This document shows positions 1-9,771 of a DNA stretch of 64,000 nt, in pieces. The DNA lies in NCBI GenBank assembly GCA_016801845.1, contig CM028926.1, positions 11,100,001-11,164,000 on the forward strand, in the 5' to 3' direction. The notes beneath the pieces were generated by a model. That model searched no databases. It was not told the DNA's origin and worked only from the letters and a program-made list of their open reading frames with translations. The position numbers and the translations under genes were made by a program. This stretch comes from Polydactylus sextarius (lineage: Eukaryota > Chordata > Actinopteri > Polynemidae). How positions within the stretch are numbered: the first letter of the stretch is position 1; each line of letters starts with the position of its first letter.

Positions 1-258
1 TAACGGTGGTAGTTAGAGTCTCTAACGGTGGTAGTTAGTCTCTAACGGTGGTAGTTAGAGTCTCTAACGGTGGTAGTTAGTCTCTAACGGTGGTAGTTAG
101 TCGCTAACGGTGGTAGTTAAAGTCTCTAACGGTGGTAGTTAGAGTCTCTAACGGTGGTAGTTAGTCTCTAACGGTGGTAGTTAGTCTCTGACGTTTGTAG
201 TTAGTCTCTAACGGTGGTAGTTACTCTCTAACGGTGGTAGTTAGTTAGTCTCTAACTG
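1..258. repeat. Minisatellite block A
   Basis: Tandem copies of a unit like taacggtggtagttagtctc, of 20 bp or 22-24 bp when an 'ag' or 'aag' is added. Each unit contains taac...gtta, a 4-bp inverted pair. A diagnostic variant (gacgtttgtag) lies near 190, close to the right end. Confidence 0.95.
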
Positions 259-579
259 TCAGTGAAGCTGCTGGTTGTTAAAGTCGTTGAAGTTGTTCAG
301 GTTGTTGTATAAACCAGTTTAACATCAGTTCAGTTTTTTTAAATTGGTCAGATATTGATCGTAATCGATCGTCTTCATCGTGAACTTCCTGTCTGTTGTC
401 ACATGATGTGATAATGAGGACGTAGGTAGAGACGTTATCAGTCATGTGAGCGACCACTTTGTTATAATTCATCTGATAACAACCAACAGGAGCTTTACGA
501 TCATGTTTAGATGAACGAGTATTGATTATGAACATTATCTAATATTGATCTGATCATCTGTTGTAGTTTAAAACTGTGT

Positions 580-652
580 CGCCTGAACAGGGACTTGAAC
601 CCTGGACCCTCAGATTAAAAGTCTGATGCTCTACCGACTGAGCTATCCAGGC
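580..652 (-). tRNA. tRNA-Lys(UUU), pair 1 left
   Basis: A 73-nt cloverleaf without encoded CCA. The anticodon loop CTTTTAA gives UUU. A-box and B-box sequences are intact. A TTTT terminator lies a few bases past the 3' end. It is head-to-head with the gene at 773, with 120 bp between their 5' ends. Confidence 0.97.
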
Positions 653-772
653 TCTGAGGAGGTGAGGCTCAGGCTCCGCCCACTTCCTGTACAACACAGA
701 TTATTGATTTCAGATCGTTATCAGGTCATGAGGTCACAGACTGAGTTTCACTGCTCAGATTATAATCTCAGA

Positions 773-845
773 GCCTGGATAGCTCAGTCGGTAGAGCATC
801 AGACTTTTAATCTGAGGGTCCAGGGTTCAAGTCCCTGTTCAGGCG
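773..845 (+). tRNA. tRNA-Lys(UUU), pair 1 right
   Basis: Identical to its divergent partner. The inverted arms extend beyond the genes to about 105 bp each (about 554-658 and 767-872), so this pair could fold as a large hairpin. TTTT at 852 serves as the Pol III terminator. Confidence 0.97.
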
Positions 846-866
846 ACACAGTTTTAAACTACAACA

Positions 867-1060
867 GATGAAGTCAGACTTTAAATGATCAATAACATGT
901 GAAATCAATCAAAGTTCATGTAGAAGCAGCAGATTATCTTCAGATTATCAAACAGCTTCAACATTCATGTTTAGATCAGTGATCAATGACAAGTTGCAAC
1001 AACTTCTACATCAATTCTTATTTTACATGTTATTATTGATCATTTATAGTTTAAAACTGT
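867..1060. repeat. Type-2 spacer, copy 1
   Basis: This 190-bp spacer replaces the minisatellite and type-1 spacer between the first two tRNA pairs. It is nearly identical to 7870-8071, and its first 30 bp recur at about 9446-9480. Confidence 0.85.
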
Positions 1061-1062
1061 GT

Positions 1063-1135
1063 CGCCTGAACAGGGACTTGAACCCTGGACCCTCAGATTA
1101 AAAGTCTGATGCTCTACCGACTGAGCTATCCAGGC
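1063..1135 (-). tRNA. tRNA-Lys(UUU), pair 2 left
   Basis: Canonical copy. Its downstream flank is the type-2 spacer, not the type-1 spacer. Confidence 0.97.
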
Positions 1136-1255
1136 TCTGAGGAGGTGAGGCTCAGGCTCCGCCCACTTCCTGTACAACACAGATTATTGATTTCAGATCG
1201 TTATCAGGTCATGAGGTCACAGACTGAGTTTCAGTGCTCAGATTATAATCTCAGA

Positions 1256-1328
1256 GCCTGGATAGCTCAGTCGGTAGAGCATCAGACTTTTAATCTGAGG
1301 GTCCAGGGTTCAAGTCCCTGTTCAGGCG
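1256..1328 (+). tRNA. tRNA-Lys(UUU), pair 2 right
   Basis: Canonical copy followed by the TTTT terminator and the tail that leads into minisatellite block B. Confidence 0.97.
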
Positions 1329-1389
1329 ACACAGTTTTAAACTACAACACATCAAGATTTAAGACTTTAAATAGATGTTTCTACCAAAC

Positions 1390-1660
1390 TAACGGTGGTA
1401 GTTAGAGTCTAACGGTGGTAGTTAGTCTCTAACGGTGGTAGTTAGTCTCTAACGGTGGTAGTTAGTCTCTAACGGTGGTAGTTAGAGTCTCTAACAGTGG
1501 TAGTTAAAGTCTCTAACGGTGGTAGTTAGTCTCTAACGGTGGTAGTTAGAGTCTCTAACGGTGGTAGTTAGTCTCTAACGGTGGTAGTTAGTCTCTGACG
1601 TTTGTAGTTAGTCTCTAACGGTGGTAGTTAGTCTCTAACGGTGGTAGTTAGTTAGTCTCT
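1390..1660. repeat. Minisatellite block B
   Basis: Same unit as block A, starting just after the tail 'ctaccaaac' of the preceding tRNA unit. The gacgtttgtag variant is again near the right end (about 1595), so blocks share internal order as well as monomer sequence. Confidence 0.95.
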
Positions 1661-1986
1661 AACTGTCAGTGAAGCTGCTGGTTGTTAAAGTCGTTGAAGT
1701 TGTTCAGGTTGTTGTATAAACCAGTTTAACATCAGTTCAGTTTCTTTAAATTGGTCAGATATTGATCGTAATCGATCGTCTTCATCGTGAACTTCCTGTC
1801 TGTTGTCACATGATGTGATAATGAGGACGTAGGTAGAGACGTTATCAGTCATGTGAGCGACCACTTTGTTATAATTCATCTGATAACAACCAACAGGAGC
1901 TTTACGATCATGTTTAGATGAACGAGTATTGATTATGAACATTATCTAATATTGATCTGATCATCTGTTGTAGTTTAAAACTGTGT

Positions 1987-2059
1987 CGCCTGAACAGGGA
2001 CTTGAACCCTGGACCCTCAGATTAAAAGTCTGATGCTCTACCGACTGAGCTATCCAGGC
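1987..2059 (-). tRNA. tRNA-Lys(UUU), pair 3 left
   Basis: Canonical 73-nt copy downstream of a type-1 spacer. Confidence 0.97.
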
Positions 2060-2179
2060 TCTGAGGAGGTGAGGCTCAGGCTCCGCCCACTTCCTGTACA
2101 ACACAGATTATTGATTTCAGATCGTTATCAGGTCATGAGGTCACAGACTGAGTTTCACTGCTCAGATTATAATCTCAGA

Positions 2180-2252
2180 GCCTGGATAGCTCAGTCGGTA
2201 GAGCATCAGACTTTTAATCTGAGGGTCCAGGGTTCAAGTCCCTGTTCAGGCG
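2180..2252 (+). tRNA. tRNA-Lys(UUU), pair 3 right
   Basis: Canonical copy, 120 bp from its divergent partner. Confidence 0.97.
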
Positions 2253-2313
2253 ACACAGTTTTAAACTACAACACATCAAGATTTAAGACTTTAAATAGAT
2301 GTTTCTACCAAAC

Positions 2314-2840
2314 TAACGGTGGTAGTTAGAGTCTAACGGTGGTAGTTAGAGTCTCTAACGGTGGTAGTTAGAGTCTAACGGTGGTAGTTAGTCTCTAACG
2401 GTGGTAGTTAGAGTCTCTAATGTTGGTAGTTAGTCTCTAACGGTGGTAGTTAAAGTCTCTAACGGTGGTAGTTAGTCTCTAACGGTGGTAGTTAAAGTCT
2501 CTAACGGTGGTAGTTAGAGTCTCTAACGGTGGTAGTTAGTCTCTAACGGTGGTAGTTAAAGTCTCTAACGGTGGTAGTTAGAGTCTCTAACGGTGGTAGT
2601 TAGAGTCTCTAACGGTGGTAGTTAGTCTCTAACGGTGGTAGTTAGAGTCTCTAACGGTGGTAGTTAGTCTCTAACGGTGGTAGTTAGTCGCTAACGGTGG
2701 TAGTTAAAGTCTCTAACGGTGGTAGTTAGAGTCTCTAACGGTGGTAGTTAGTCTCTAACGGTGGTAGTTAGTCTCTGACGCTTGTAGTTAGTCTCTAACG
2801 GTGGTAGTTACTCTCTAACGGTGGTAGTTAGTTAGTCTCT
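2314..2840. repeat. Minisatellite block C
   Basis: Longer version of the block with the 'taatgttggtag' variant near 2419 and a 'gacgcttgtag' variant near 2777, which is a one-base change from the marker in other blocks. Confidence 0.95.
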
Positions 2841-3167
2841 AACTGTCAGTGAAGCTGCTGGTTGTTAAAGTCGTTGAAGTTGTTCAGGTTGTTGTATAAA
2901 CCAGTTTAACATCAGTTCAGTTTTTTTAAATTGGTCAGATATTGATCGTAATCGATCGTCTTCATCGTGAACTTCCTGTCTGTTGTCACATGATGTGATA
3001 ATGAGGGCGTAGGTAGAGACGTTATCAGTCATGTGAGCGACCACTTTGTTATAATTCATCTGATAACAACCAACAGGAGCTTTTACGATCATGTTTAGAT
3101 GAAGCAGTATTGATTATGAACATTATCTAATATTGATCTGATCATCTGTTGTAGTTTAAAACTGTGT

Positions 3168-3240
3168 CGCCTGAACAGGGACTTGAACCCTGGACCCTCA
3201 GATTAAAAGTCTGATGCTCTACCGACTGAGCTATCCAGGC
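3168..3240 (-). tRNA. tRNA-Lys(UUU), pair 4 left
   Basis: Canonical copy. The adjacent type-1 spacer has small changes (an extra t near 3083 and gcagt for cgagt) that distinguish this unit. Confidence 0.97.
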
Positions 3241-3360
3241 TCTGAGGAGGTGAGGCTCAGGCTCCGCCCACTTCCTGTACAACACAGATTATTGATTTCA
3301 GATCGTTATCAGGTCATGAGGTCACAGACTGAGTTTCACTGCTCAGATTATAATCTCAGA

Positions 3361-3433
3361 GCCTGGATAGCTCAGTCGGTAGAGCATCAGACTTTTAATC
3401 TGAGGGTCCAGGGTTCAAGTCCCTGTTCAGGCG
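3361..3433 (+). tRNA. tRNA-Lys(UUU), pair 4 right
   Basis: Canonical copy with intact A and B boxes. Confidence 0.97.
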
Positions 3434-3494
3434 ACACAGTTTTAAACTACAACACATCAAGATTTAAGACTTTAAATAGATGTTTCTACCAAAC

Positions 3495-4185
3495 TAACGG
3501 TGGTAGTTAGTCTCTAACGGTGGTAGTTAGAGTCTCTAACGGTGGTAGTTAGAGTCTAACGGTGGTAGTTAGTCTCTAACGGTGGTAGTTAGAGTCTAAC
3601 GGTGGTAGTTAGTCTCTAACGGTGGTAGTTAGAGTGTCTAACGGTGGTAGTTAGTCTCTAACGGTGGTAGTTAGAGTCTAACGGTGGTAGTTAGTCTCTA
3701 ACGGTGGTAGTTAGAGTCTCTAATGTTGGTAGTTAGTCTCTAACGGTGGTAGTTAAAGTCTCTAACGGTGGTAGTTAGTCTCTAACGGTGGTAGTTAAAG
3801 TCTCTAACGGTGGTAGTTAGAGTCTCTAACGGTGGTAGTTAGTCTCTAACGGTGGTAGTTAAAGTCTCTAACGGTGGTAGTTAGAGTCTCTAACGGTGGT
3901 AGTTAGAGTCTCTAACGGTGGTAGTTAGTCTCTAACGGTGGTAGTTAGAGTCTCTAACGGTGGTAGTTAGTCTCTAACGGTGGTAGTTAGAGTCTCTAAC
4001 GGTGGTAGTTAGTCTCTAACGGTGGTAGTTAGTCTCTAACGGTGGTAGTTAAAGTCTCTAACGGTGGTAGTTAGAGTCTCTAACGGTGGTAGTTAGTCTC
4101 TAACGGTGGTAGTTAGTCTCTGACGTTTGTAGTTAGTCTCTAACGGTGGTAGTTACTCTCTAACGGTGGTAGTTAGTTAGTCTCT
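3495..4185. repeat. Minisatellite block D
   Basis: About 690 bp of the same monomer with both marker variants (about 3720 and 4119). Its right half matches block C almost copy for copy, and extra monomers are added on the left. Confidence 0.95.
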
Positions 4186-4511
4186 AACTGTCAGTGAAGC
4201 TGCTGGTTGTTAAAGTCGTTGAAGTTGTTCAGGTTGTTGTATAAACCAGTTTAACATCAGTTCAGTTTTTTTAAATTGGTCAGATATTGATCCTAATCGA
4301 TCGTCTTCATCGTGAACTTCCTGTCTGTTGTCACATGATGTGATAATGAGGACGTAGGTAGAGACGTTATCAGTCATGTGAGCGACCACTTTGTTATAAT
4401 TCATCTGATAACAACCAACAGGAGCTTTACGATCATGTTTAGATGAACGAGTATTGATTATGAACATTATCTAATATTGATCTGATCATCTGTTGTAGTT
4501 TAAAACTGTGT

Positions 4512-4584
4512 CGCCTGAACAGGAACTTGAACCCTGGACCCTCAGATTAAAAGTCTGATGCTCTACCGACTGAGCTATCCAGGC
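4512..4584 (-). tRNA. tRNA-Lys(UUU), pair 5 left, T-arm variant
   Basis: The genomic strand reads 'aggaacttg' where other copies read 'agggacttg'. In the tRNA this changes C61 to U at the top of the T stem and replaces a G-C pair with G-U. The fold and the B-box core are kept, so it may still be functional. Confidence 0.92.
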
Positions 4585-4704
4585 TCTGAGGAGGTGAGGC
4601 TCAGGCTCCGCCCACTTCCTGTACAACACAGATTATTGATTTCAGATCGTTATCAGGTCATGAGGTCACAGACTGAGTTTCACTGCTCAGATTATAATCT
4701 CAGA

Positions 4705-4777
4705 GCCTGGATAGCTCAGTCGGTAGAGCATCAGACTTTTAATCTGAGGGTCCAGGGTTCAAGTCCCTGTTCAGGCG
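4705..4777 (+). tRNA. tRNA-Lys(UUU), pair 5 right
   Basis: Canonical copy. It does not share the T-arm change of its divergent partner. Confidence 0.97.
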
Positions 4778-4838
4778 ACACAGTTTTAAACTACAACACA
4801 TCAAGATTTAAGACTTTAAATAGATGTTTCTACCAAAC

Positions 4839-5675
4839 TAACGGTGGTAGTTAGTGTCTCTAACGGTGGTAGTTAGAGTCTCTAACGGTGGTAGTTAGAG
4901 TCTAACGGTGGTAGTTAGTCTCTAACGGTGGTAGTTAGAGTCTAACGGTGGTAGTTAGTCTCTAACGGTGGTAGTTAGTCTCTAACGGTGGTAGTTTGAG
5001 TCTCTAATGTTGGTAGTTAGTCTCTAACGGTGGTAGTTAAAGTCTCTAACGGTGGTAGTTGGTCTCTAACGGTGGTAGTTAAAGTCTCTAACGGTGGTAG
5101 TTAGAGTCTCTAACGGTGGTAGTTAGTCTCTAACGGTGGTAGTTAAAGTCTCTAACGGTGGTAGTTAGAGTCTCTAACGGTGGTAGTTAGAGTCTCTAAC
5201 GGTGGTAGTTAGTCTCTAACGGTGGTAGTTAGAGTCTCTAACGGTGGTAGTTAGTCTCTAACGGTGGTAGTTAAAGTCTCTAACGGTGGTAGTTAGTCTC
5301 TAACGGTGGTAGTTAGTCGCTAACGGTGGTAGTTAAAGTCTCTAACGGTGGTAGTGGTAACGTGGTAGAGTCTCTAACGGTGGTAGTTAGTCTCTAACGG
5401 TGGTAGTTAGAGTCTAACGGTGGGTTAGTTAGTAGTTTAGTCTCTAACGGTGGTAGTTAGTCTCTAACGGTGGTAGTTAGTCTCTAACGGTGGTAGTTTG
5501 AGTCTCTAATGTTGGTAGTTAGTCTCTAACGGTGGTAGTTAAAGTCTCTAACGGTGGTAGTTAAAGTCTCTAACGGTGGTAGTTAGTCTCTGACGTTTGT
5601 AGTTAGTCTCTAACGGTGGTAGTTAGTCTCTAACGGTGGTAGTTAGTCTCTAACGGTGGTAGTTAGTTAGTCTCT
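4839..5675. repeat. Minisatellite block E
   Basis: The longest block, about 840 bp. It has a disordered patch near 5350-5440 where monomers are truncated or joined out of register, and a second copy of the taatgttgg marker, consistent with internal duplication of part of the block. Confidence 0.94.
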
Positions 5676-6003
5676 AACTGTCAGTGAAGCTGCTGGTTGT
5701 TAAAGTCGTTGAAGTTGTTCAGGTTGTTGTATAAACCAGTTTAACATCAGTTCAGTTTCTTTAAATTGGTCAGATATTGATCGTAATTGATCGTCTTCAT
5801 CGTGAACTTCCTGTCTGTTGTCACATGATGTGATAATGAGGACGTAGGTAGAGACGTTATCAGTCATGTGAGCGACCACTTTGTTATAATTCATCTGATA
5901 ACAACCAACAGGAGCTTTACGATCATGTTTAGATGAACGAGTATTGATTATGAACATTATCTAATATTGATCTGATCATCTGTTGTAGTTTAAAAAACTG
6001 TGT

Positions 6004-6076
6004 CGCCTGAACAGGGACTTGAACCCTGGACCCTCAGATTAAAAGTCTGATGCTCTACCGACTGAGCTATCCAGGC
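6004..6076 (-). tRNA. tRNA-Lys(UUU), pair 6 left
   Basis: Canonical copy. Its 3' flank has two extra A residues on the + strand (tttaaaaaactg), which lengthens the T run available for termination. Confidence 0.97.
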
Positions 6077-6196
6077 TCTGAGGAGGTGAGGCTCAGGCTC
6101 CGCCCACTTCCTGTACAACACAGATTATTGATTTCAGATCGTTATCAGGTCATGAGGTCACAGACTGAGTTTCACTGCTCAGATTATAATCTCAGA

Positions 6197-6269
6197 GCCT
6201 GGATAGCTCAGTCGGTAGAGCATCAGACTTTTAATCTGAGGGTCCAGGGTTCAAGTCCCTGTTCAGGCG
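6197..6269 (+). tRNA. tRNA-Lys(UUU), pair 6 right
   Basis: Canonical copy with the usual acacagtttt 3' flank. Confidence 0.97.
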
Positions 6270-6330
6270 ACACAGTTTTAAACTACAACACATCAAGATT
6301 TAAGACTTTAAATAGATGTTTCTACCAAAC

Positions 6331-6980
6331 TAACGGTGGTAGTTAGTGTCTCTAACGGTGGTAGTTAGAGTCTAACGGTGGTAGTTAGTCTCTAACGGTG
6401 GTAGTTTGAGTCTCTAATGTTGGTAGTTAGTCTCTAACGGTGGTAGTTAAAGTCTCTAACGGTGGTAGTTAGAGTCTCTAACGGTGGTAGTTAGTCTATA
6501 ACGGTGGTAGTTAAAGTCTCTAACGGTGGTAGTTAGAGTCTCTAACGGTGGTAGTTAGTCTCTAACGGTGGTAGTTAGAGTCTCTAACGGTGGTAGTTAG
6601 TCTCTAACGGTGGTAGTTAAAGTCTCTAACGGTGGTAGTTAGTCTCTAACGGTGGTAGTTAGTCTCTAACGGTGGTAGTTAAAGTCTCTAACGGTGGTAG
6701 TTAGAGTCTCTAACGGTGGTAGTTAGTCTCTAACGGTGGTAGTTAGAGTCTAACGGTGGTAGTTAGTCTCTAACGGTGGTAGTTAGTCTCTAACGGTGGT
6801 AGTTTGAGTCTCTAATGTTGGTAGTTAGTCTCTAACGGTGGTAGTTAGAGTCTCTAACGGTGGTAGTTAAAGTCTCTAACGGTGGTAGTTAGTCTCTGAC
6901 GTTTGTAGTTAGTCTCTAACGGTGGTAGTTAGTCTCTAACGGTGGTAGTTAGTCTCTAACGGTGGTAGTTAGTTAGTCTC
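6331..6980. repeat. Minisatellite block F
   Basis: Same monomers, again with two copies of the taatgttgg marker (about 6415 and 6813), as in block E. This suggests that units E and F descend from one another. Confidence 0.94.
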
Positions 6981-7309
6981 TAACTGTCAGTGAAGCTGCT
7001 GGTTGTTAAAGTCGTTGAAGTTGTTCAGGTTGTTGTATAAACCAGTTTAACATCAGTTCAGTTTCTTTAAATTGGTCAGATATTGATCGTAATCGATCGT
7101 CTTCATCGTGAACTTCCTGTCTGTTGTCACATGATGTGATAATGAGGACGTAGGTAGAGAGGCGTTATCAGTCATGTGAGCGACCACTTTGTTATAATTC
7201 ATCTGATAACAACCAACAGGAGCTTTACGATCATGTTTAGATGAACGAGTATTGATTATGAACATTATCTAATATTGATCTGATCATCTGTTGTAGTTTA
7301 AAACTGTGT

Positions 7310-7382
7310 CGCCTGAACAGGGACTTGAACCCTGGACCCTCAGATTAAAAGTCTGATGCTCTACCGACTGAGCTATCCAGGC
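7310..7382 (-). tRNA. tRNA-Lys(UUU), pair 7 left
   Basis: Canonical copy. The type-1 spacer beside it carries an inserted g near 7161. Confidence 0.97.
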
Positions 7383-7502
7383 TCTGAGGAGGTGAGGCTC
7401 AGGCTCCGCCCACTTCCTGTACAACACAGATTATTGATTTCAGATCGTTATCAGGTCATGAGGTCACAGACTGAGTTTCACTGCTCAGATTATAATCTCA
7501 GA

Positions 7503-7575
7503 GCCTGGATAGCTCAGTCGGTAGAGCATCAGACTTTTAATCTGAGGGTCCAGGGTTCAAGTCCCTGTTCAGGCG
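7503..7575 (+). tRNA. tRNA-Lys(UUU), pair 7 right
   Basis: Canonical copy. Its tail leads into the short terminal minisatellite block G. Confidence 0.97.
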
Positions 7576-7634
7576 ACACAGTTTTAAACTACAACACATC
7601 AAGATTTAAGACTTTAAATAGATGTTTCTACCAA

Positions 7635-7860
7635 ACACGGTGGTAGTTAGAGTCTCTAAGTGGTAGTTAGAATAGTGTTTCTAACGGTGGTAGTTAGTCT
7701 AACGGTGGTAGTTAGAGTCTAACGGTGGTAGTTAGTCTCTAACGGTGGTAGTTAGTCTCTAACGGTGGTAGTTTGAGTCTCTAATGTTGGTAGTTAGTCT
7801 CTAACGGTGGTAGTTAAAGTCTCTAACGGTGGTAGTTAGTCTCTAACGTTTGTAGTTAGT
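7635..7860. repeat. Minisatellite block G, last in the array
   Basis: Short and irregular block. It ends at 'gttagtcaaggtgag' and joins the second spacer type instead of the usual 320-bp spacer, so it marks the right edge of the homogenised array. Confidence 0.92.
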
Positions 7861-7869
7861 CAAGGTGAG

Positions 7870-8071
7870 TTACAACAGATGAAGTCAGACTTTAAATGAT
7901 CAATAACATGTGAAATCAATCAAAGTTCATGTAGAAGCAGCAGATTATCTTCAGATTATCAAACAGCTTCAACATTCATGTTTAGATCAATGATCAACGA
8001 CAAGTTACAACAACTTCTACATCAATTCTGATTTTACATGTTGTTATTGATCATTTATAGTTTAAAACTGT
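7870..8071. repeat. Type-2 spacer, copy 2
   Basis: Matches 867-1060 with a few substitutions (for example 'gatcaatgatcaacg' for 'gatcagtgatcaatg'). It precedes the last divergent tRNA pair. Confidence 0.85.
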
Positions 8072-8073
8072 GT

Positions 8074-8146
8074 CGCCTGAACAGGGACTTGAACCCTGGA
8101 CCCTCAGATTAAAAGTCTGATGCTCTACCGACTGAGCTATCCAGGC
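8074..8146 (-). tRNA. tRNA-Lys(UUU), pair 8 left
   Basis: Canonical copy preceded by the second type-2 spacer. Confidence 0.97.
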
Positions 8147-8266
8147 TCTGAGGAGGTGAGGCTCAGGCTCCGCCCACTTCCTGTACAACACAGATTATTG
8201 ATTTCAGATCGTTATCAGGTCATGAGGTCACAGACTGAGTTTCACTGCTCAGATTATAATCTCAGA

Positions 8267-8339
8267 GCCTGGATAGCTCAGTCGGTAGAGCATCAGACTT
8301 TTAATCTGAGGGTCCAGGGTTCAAGTCCCTGTTCAGGCG
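8267..8339 (+). tRNA. tRNA-Lys(UUU), pair 8 right
   Basis: Canonical tRNA body. The array homology breaks just after it: the flank reads gacagttttaag instead of gacacagttttaaac. The TTTT terminator is kept. It lies 116 bp upstream of the first visible calpain exon. Confidence 0.97.
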
Positions 8340-8455
8340 ACAGTTTTAAGATGTTCAAGTCTGTGACCACAGCACGTCAGACCCAGTGCATGCTGGGATT
8401 AACGTCGGCGTTGAGATGTTTTCTATAAACATAGAAACTTGTTTTCTCTCTTCAG

Positions 8456-8530
8456 CCGTCGTTTCCTCATCAGGCTGCTCTTCCTCCTCTGAAAGCGATG
8501 AGACAACTGTTCTCCAAACACTGCAACAAG
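8456..8530 (+). CDS. capn12: calpain visible exon 1
   Basis: 25 codons, phase 0 at both ends. The acceptor follows a tract ending tctcttcag and the donor is aag|gtgaga. It encodes ...LKAMRQLFSKHCNK, the start of the penta-EF-hand domain. It is unlikely to be the first coding exon because it has a strong acceptor and no suitable ATG. Confidence 0.8.
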
Positions 8531-9740
8531 GTGAGATTAACCTTAATCTGAGATTAACCTGCAACAAGGTGAGATTAACCTTAACCTGAGATTAACCTTA
8601 ATCTGAGATTAACCTGTATTCTGAGATTAACCTGCAACAAAATGAGATTAGCCTTAATCTCAGATTATCCTTTAATCTGAAATTAACCTACAACAAACTG
8701 AGATTAACCTTTAATTTGAGTAAAGTGAGATTAATGTTCACTAAAGTGAGATTACCAGATTACAGAGCTGGATTATCCATCATCTGAATTTCATCGTTAC
8801 TTTCCGTCAGTTTATTGACGTCTGTAACAGTTTTAATCCCACACAGATTAGATAATCTCTGCTGCTGCACAGTGTTTTATTTTTTAGTAACACTTCCTGT
8901 TTCCTGTTTCCAGAAAGGATACTGTAAACCTCATCACCTCCACCGTCTCCTGACCGAGGCCATCCAGGGAGGAGGTCGGTCTTTAATCTGACCTTTAATC
9001 TGACGTTTAATCTGCTTTAATTTGTTTTAAATGTTGTTGATTTTTCTCTTGTTGTCGTCAGTTTTGTCCGGCAGTGAGAAGAACTTGTCTCTGGAGCACT
9101 GCAAGAGTCTGGTGGTCCTCATGGACGTATCCTTCAAAATAAAATACCTTTAAACCAATTTGATTAATCTGAACAACGTCAGGGATTAAAACTAGATTAT
9201 CTGCTATTATTATCTTAACGTTAGACGTTTAAATATGCGTCTATTGTTATTATTATTATCATCTTTCATTTCAAATGTTTCTATTTAGGCTCCGTCACCT
9301 GAACAGAGACTTGAACCCTGGACCCTCAGATTAGAGGGATTAGCCTCTCAGAGCCTGGATAGCTCAGTCGGTAGAGCATCAGACTTTTAATCTGAGGGTC
9401 CAGGGTTCAAGTCCCTGTTCAGGCGACACAGTTTTAAACTACAACAGATGAAGTCAGACTTTAAATGATCAATAACATGTCTCTGAGAACTTGTCTCTGA
9501 CTCTGAGGAGGTGAAGCTCAGGCTCCGCCCACTTCCTGTACAACACAGATTACTGATTTTAGATCGTTATCAGGTCATGAGGTCACAGACTGAGTTTTAG
9601 TGCTCAGATTATAATCTCAGAGCCTGGATAGCTCAGTCGGTAGAGCATCAGACTTTTAATCTGAGGGACCAGGGTTCAAGTCCCTGTTCAGGCAACACAG
9701 TTTTAAACTACTGAGACTTTAAGATCACGATGTAGATCAG

Positions 9741-9771
<31 letters not shown>

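Larger units (their letters stand above)
1..8340. repeat. Higher-order tandem array of minisatellite plus divergent tRNA-Lys pair
   Basis: Units repeat in the order: minisatellite block, spacer of about 320 bp, minus-strand tRNA-Lys, 120-bp spacer, plus-strand tRNA-Lys, and a short tail ending in 'ctaccaaac' that leads into the next minisatellite. Block starts at about 1390, 2314, 3495, 4839, 6331 and 7635 give unit lengths of about 0.92-1.5 kb, and the differences lie almost wholly in minisatellite length. The spacers and tRNAs are nearly identical between units, which indicates recent unequal exchange or gene conversion. Units ending at 1328 and 8339 use a second spacer type. The window begins inside a minisatellite, so the array continues upstream. 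Confidence 0.93.

Noticed and set aside
278..7265. Conserved open frame of about 85 codons on the minus strand, repeated in six to seven array units
   Set aside because: It lies in the 320-bp spacer and is repeated only because the unit is duplicated. One copy is frameshifted, another has lost its start, and no domain or start context is convincing.
1..8340. CRISPR-like array, because of regularly repeated short units
   Set aside because: The units are contiguous minisatellite monomers without unique spacers, and the genome is vertebrate.
626..8428. Open frames of 81-102 codons running through the + strand tRNA genes
   Set aside because: They read through the antisense and sense tRNA sequences and the minisatellite. 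They are by-products of the tRNA pairs.
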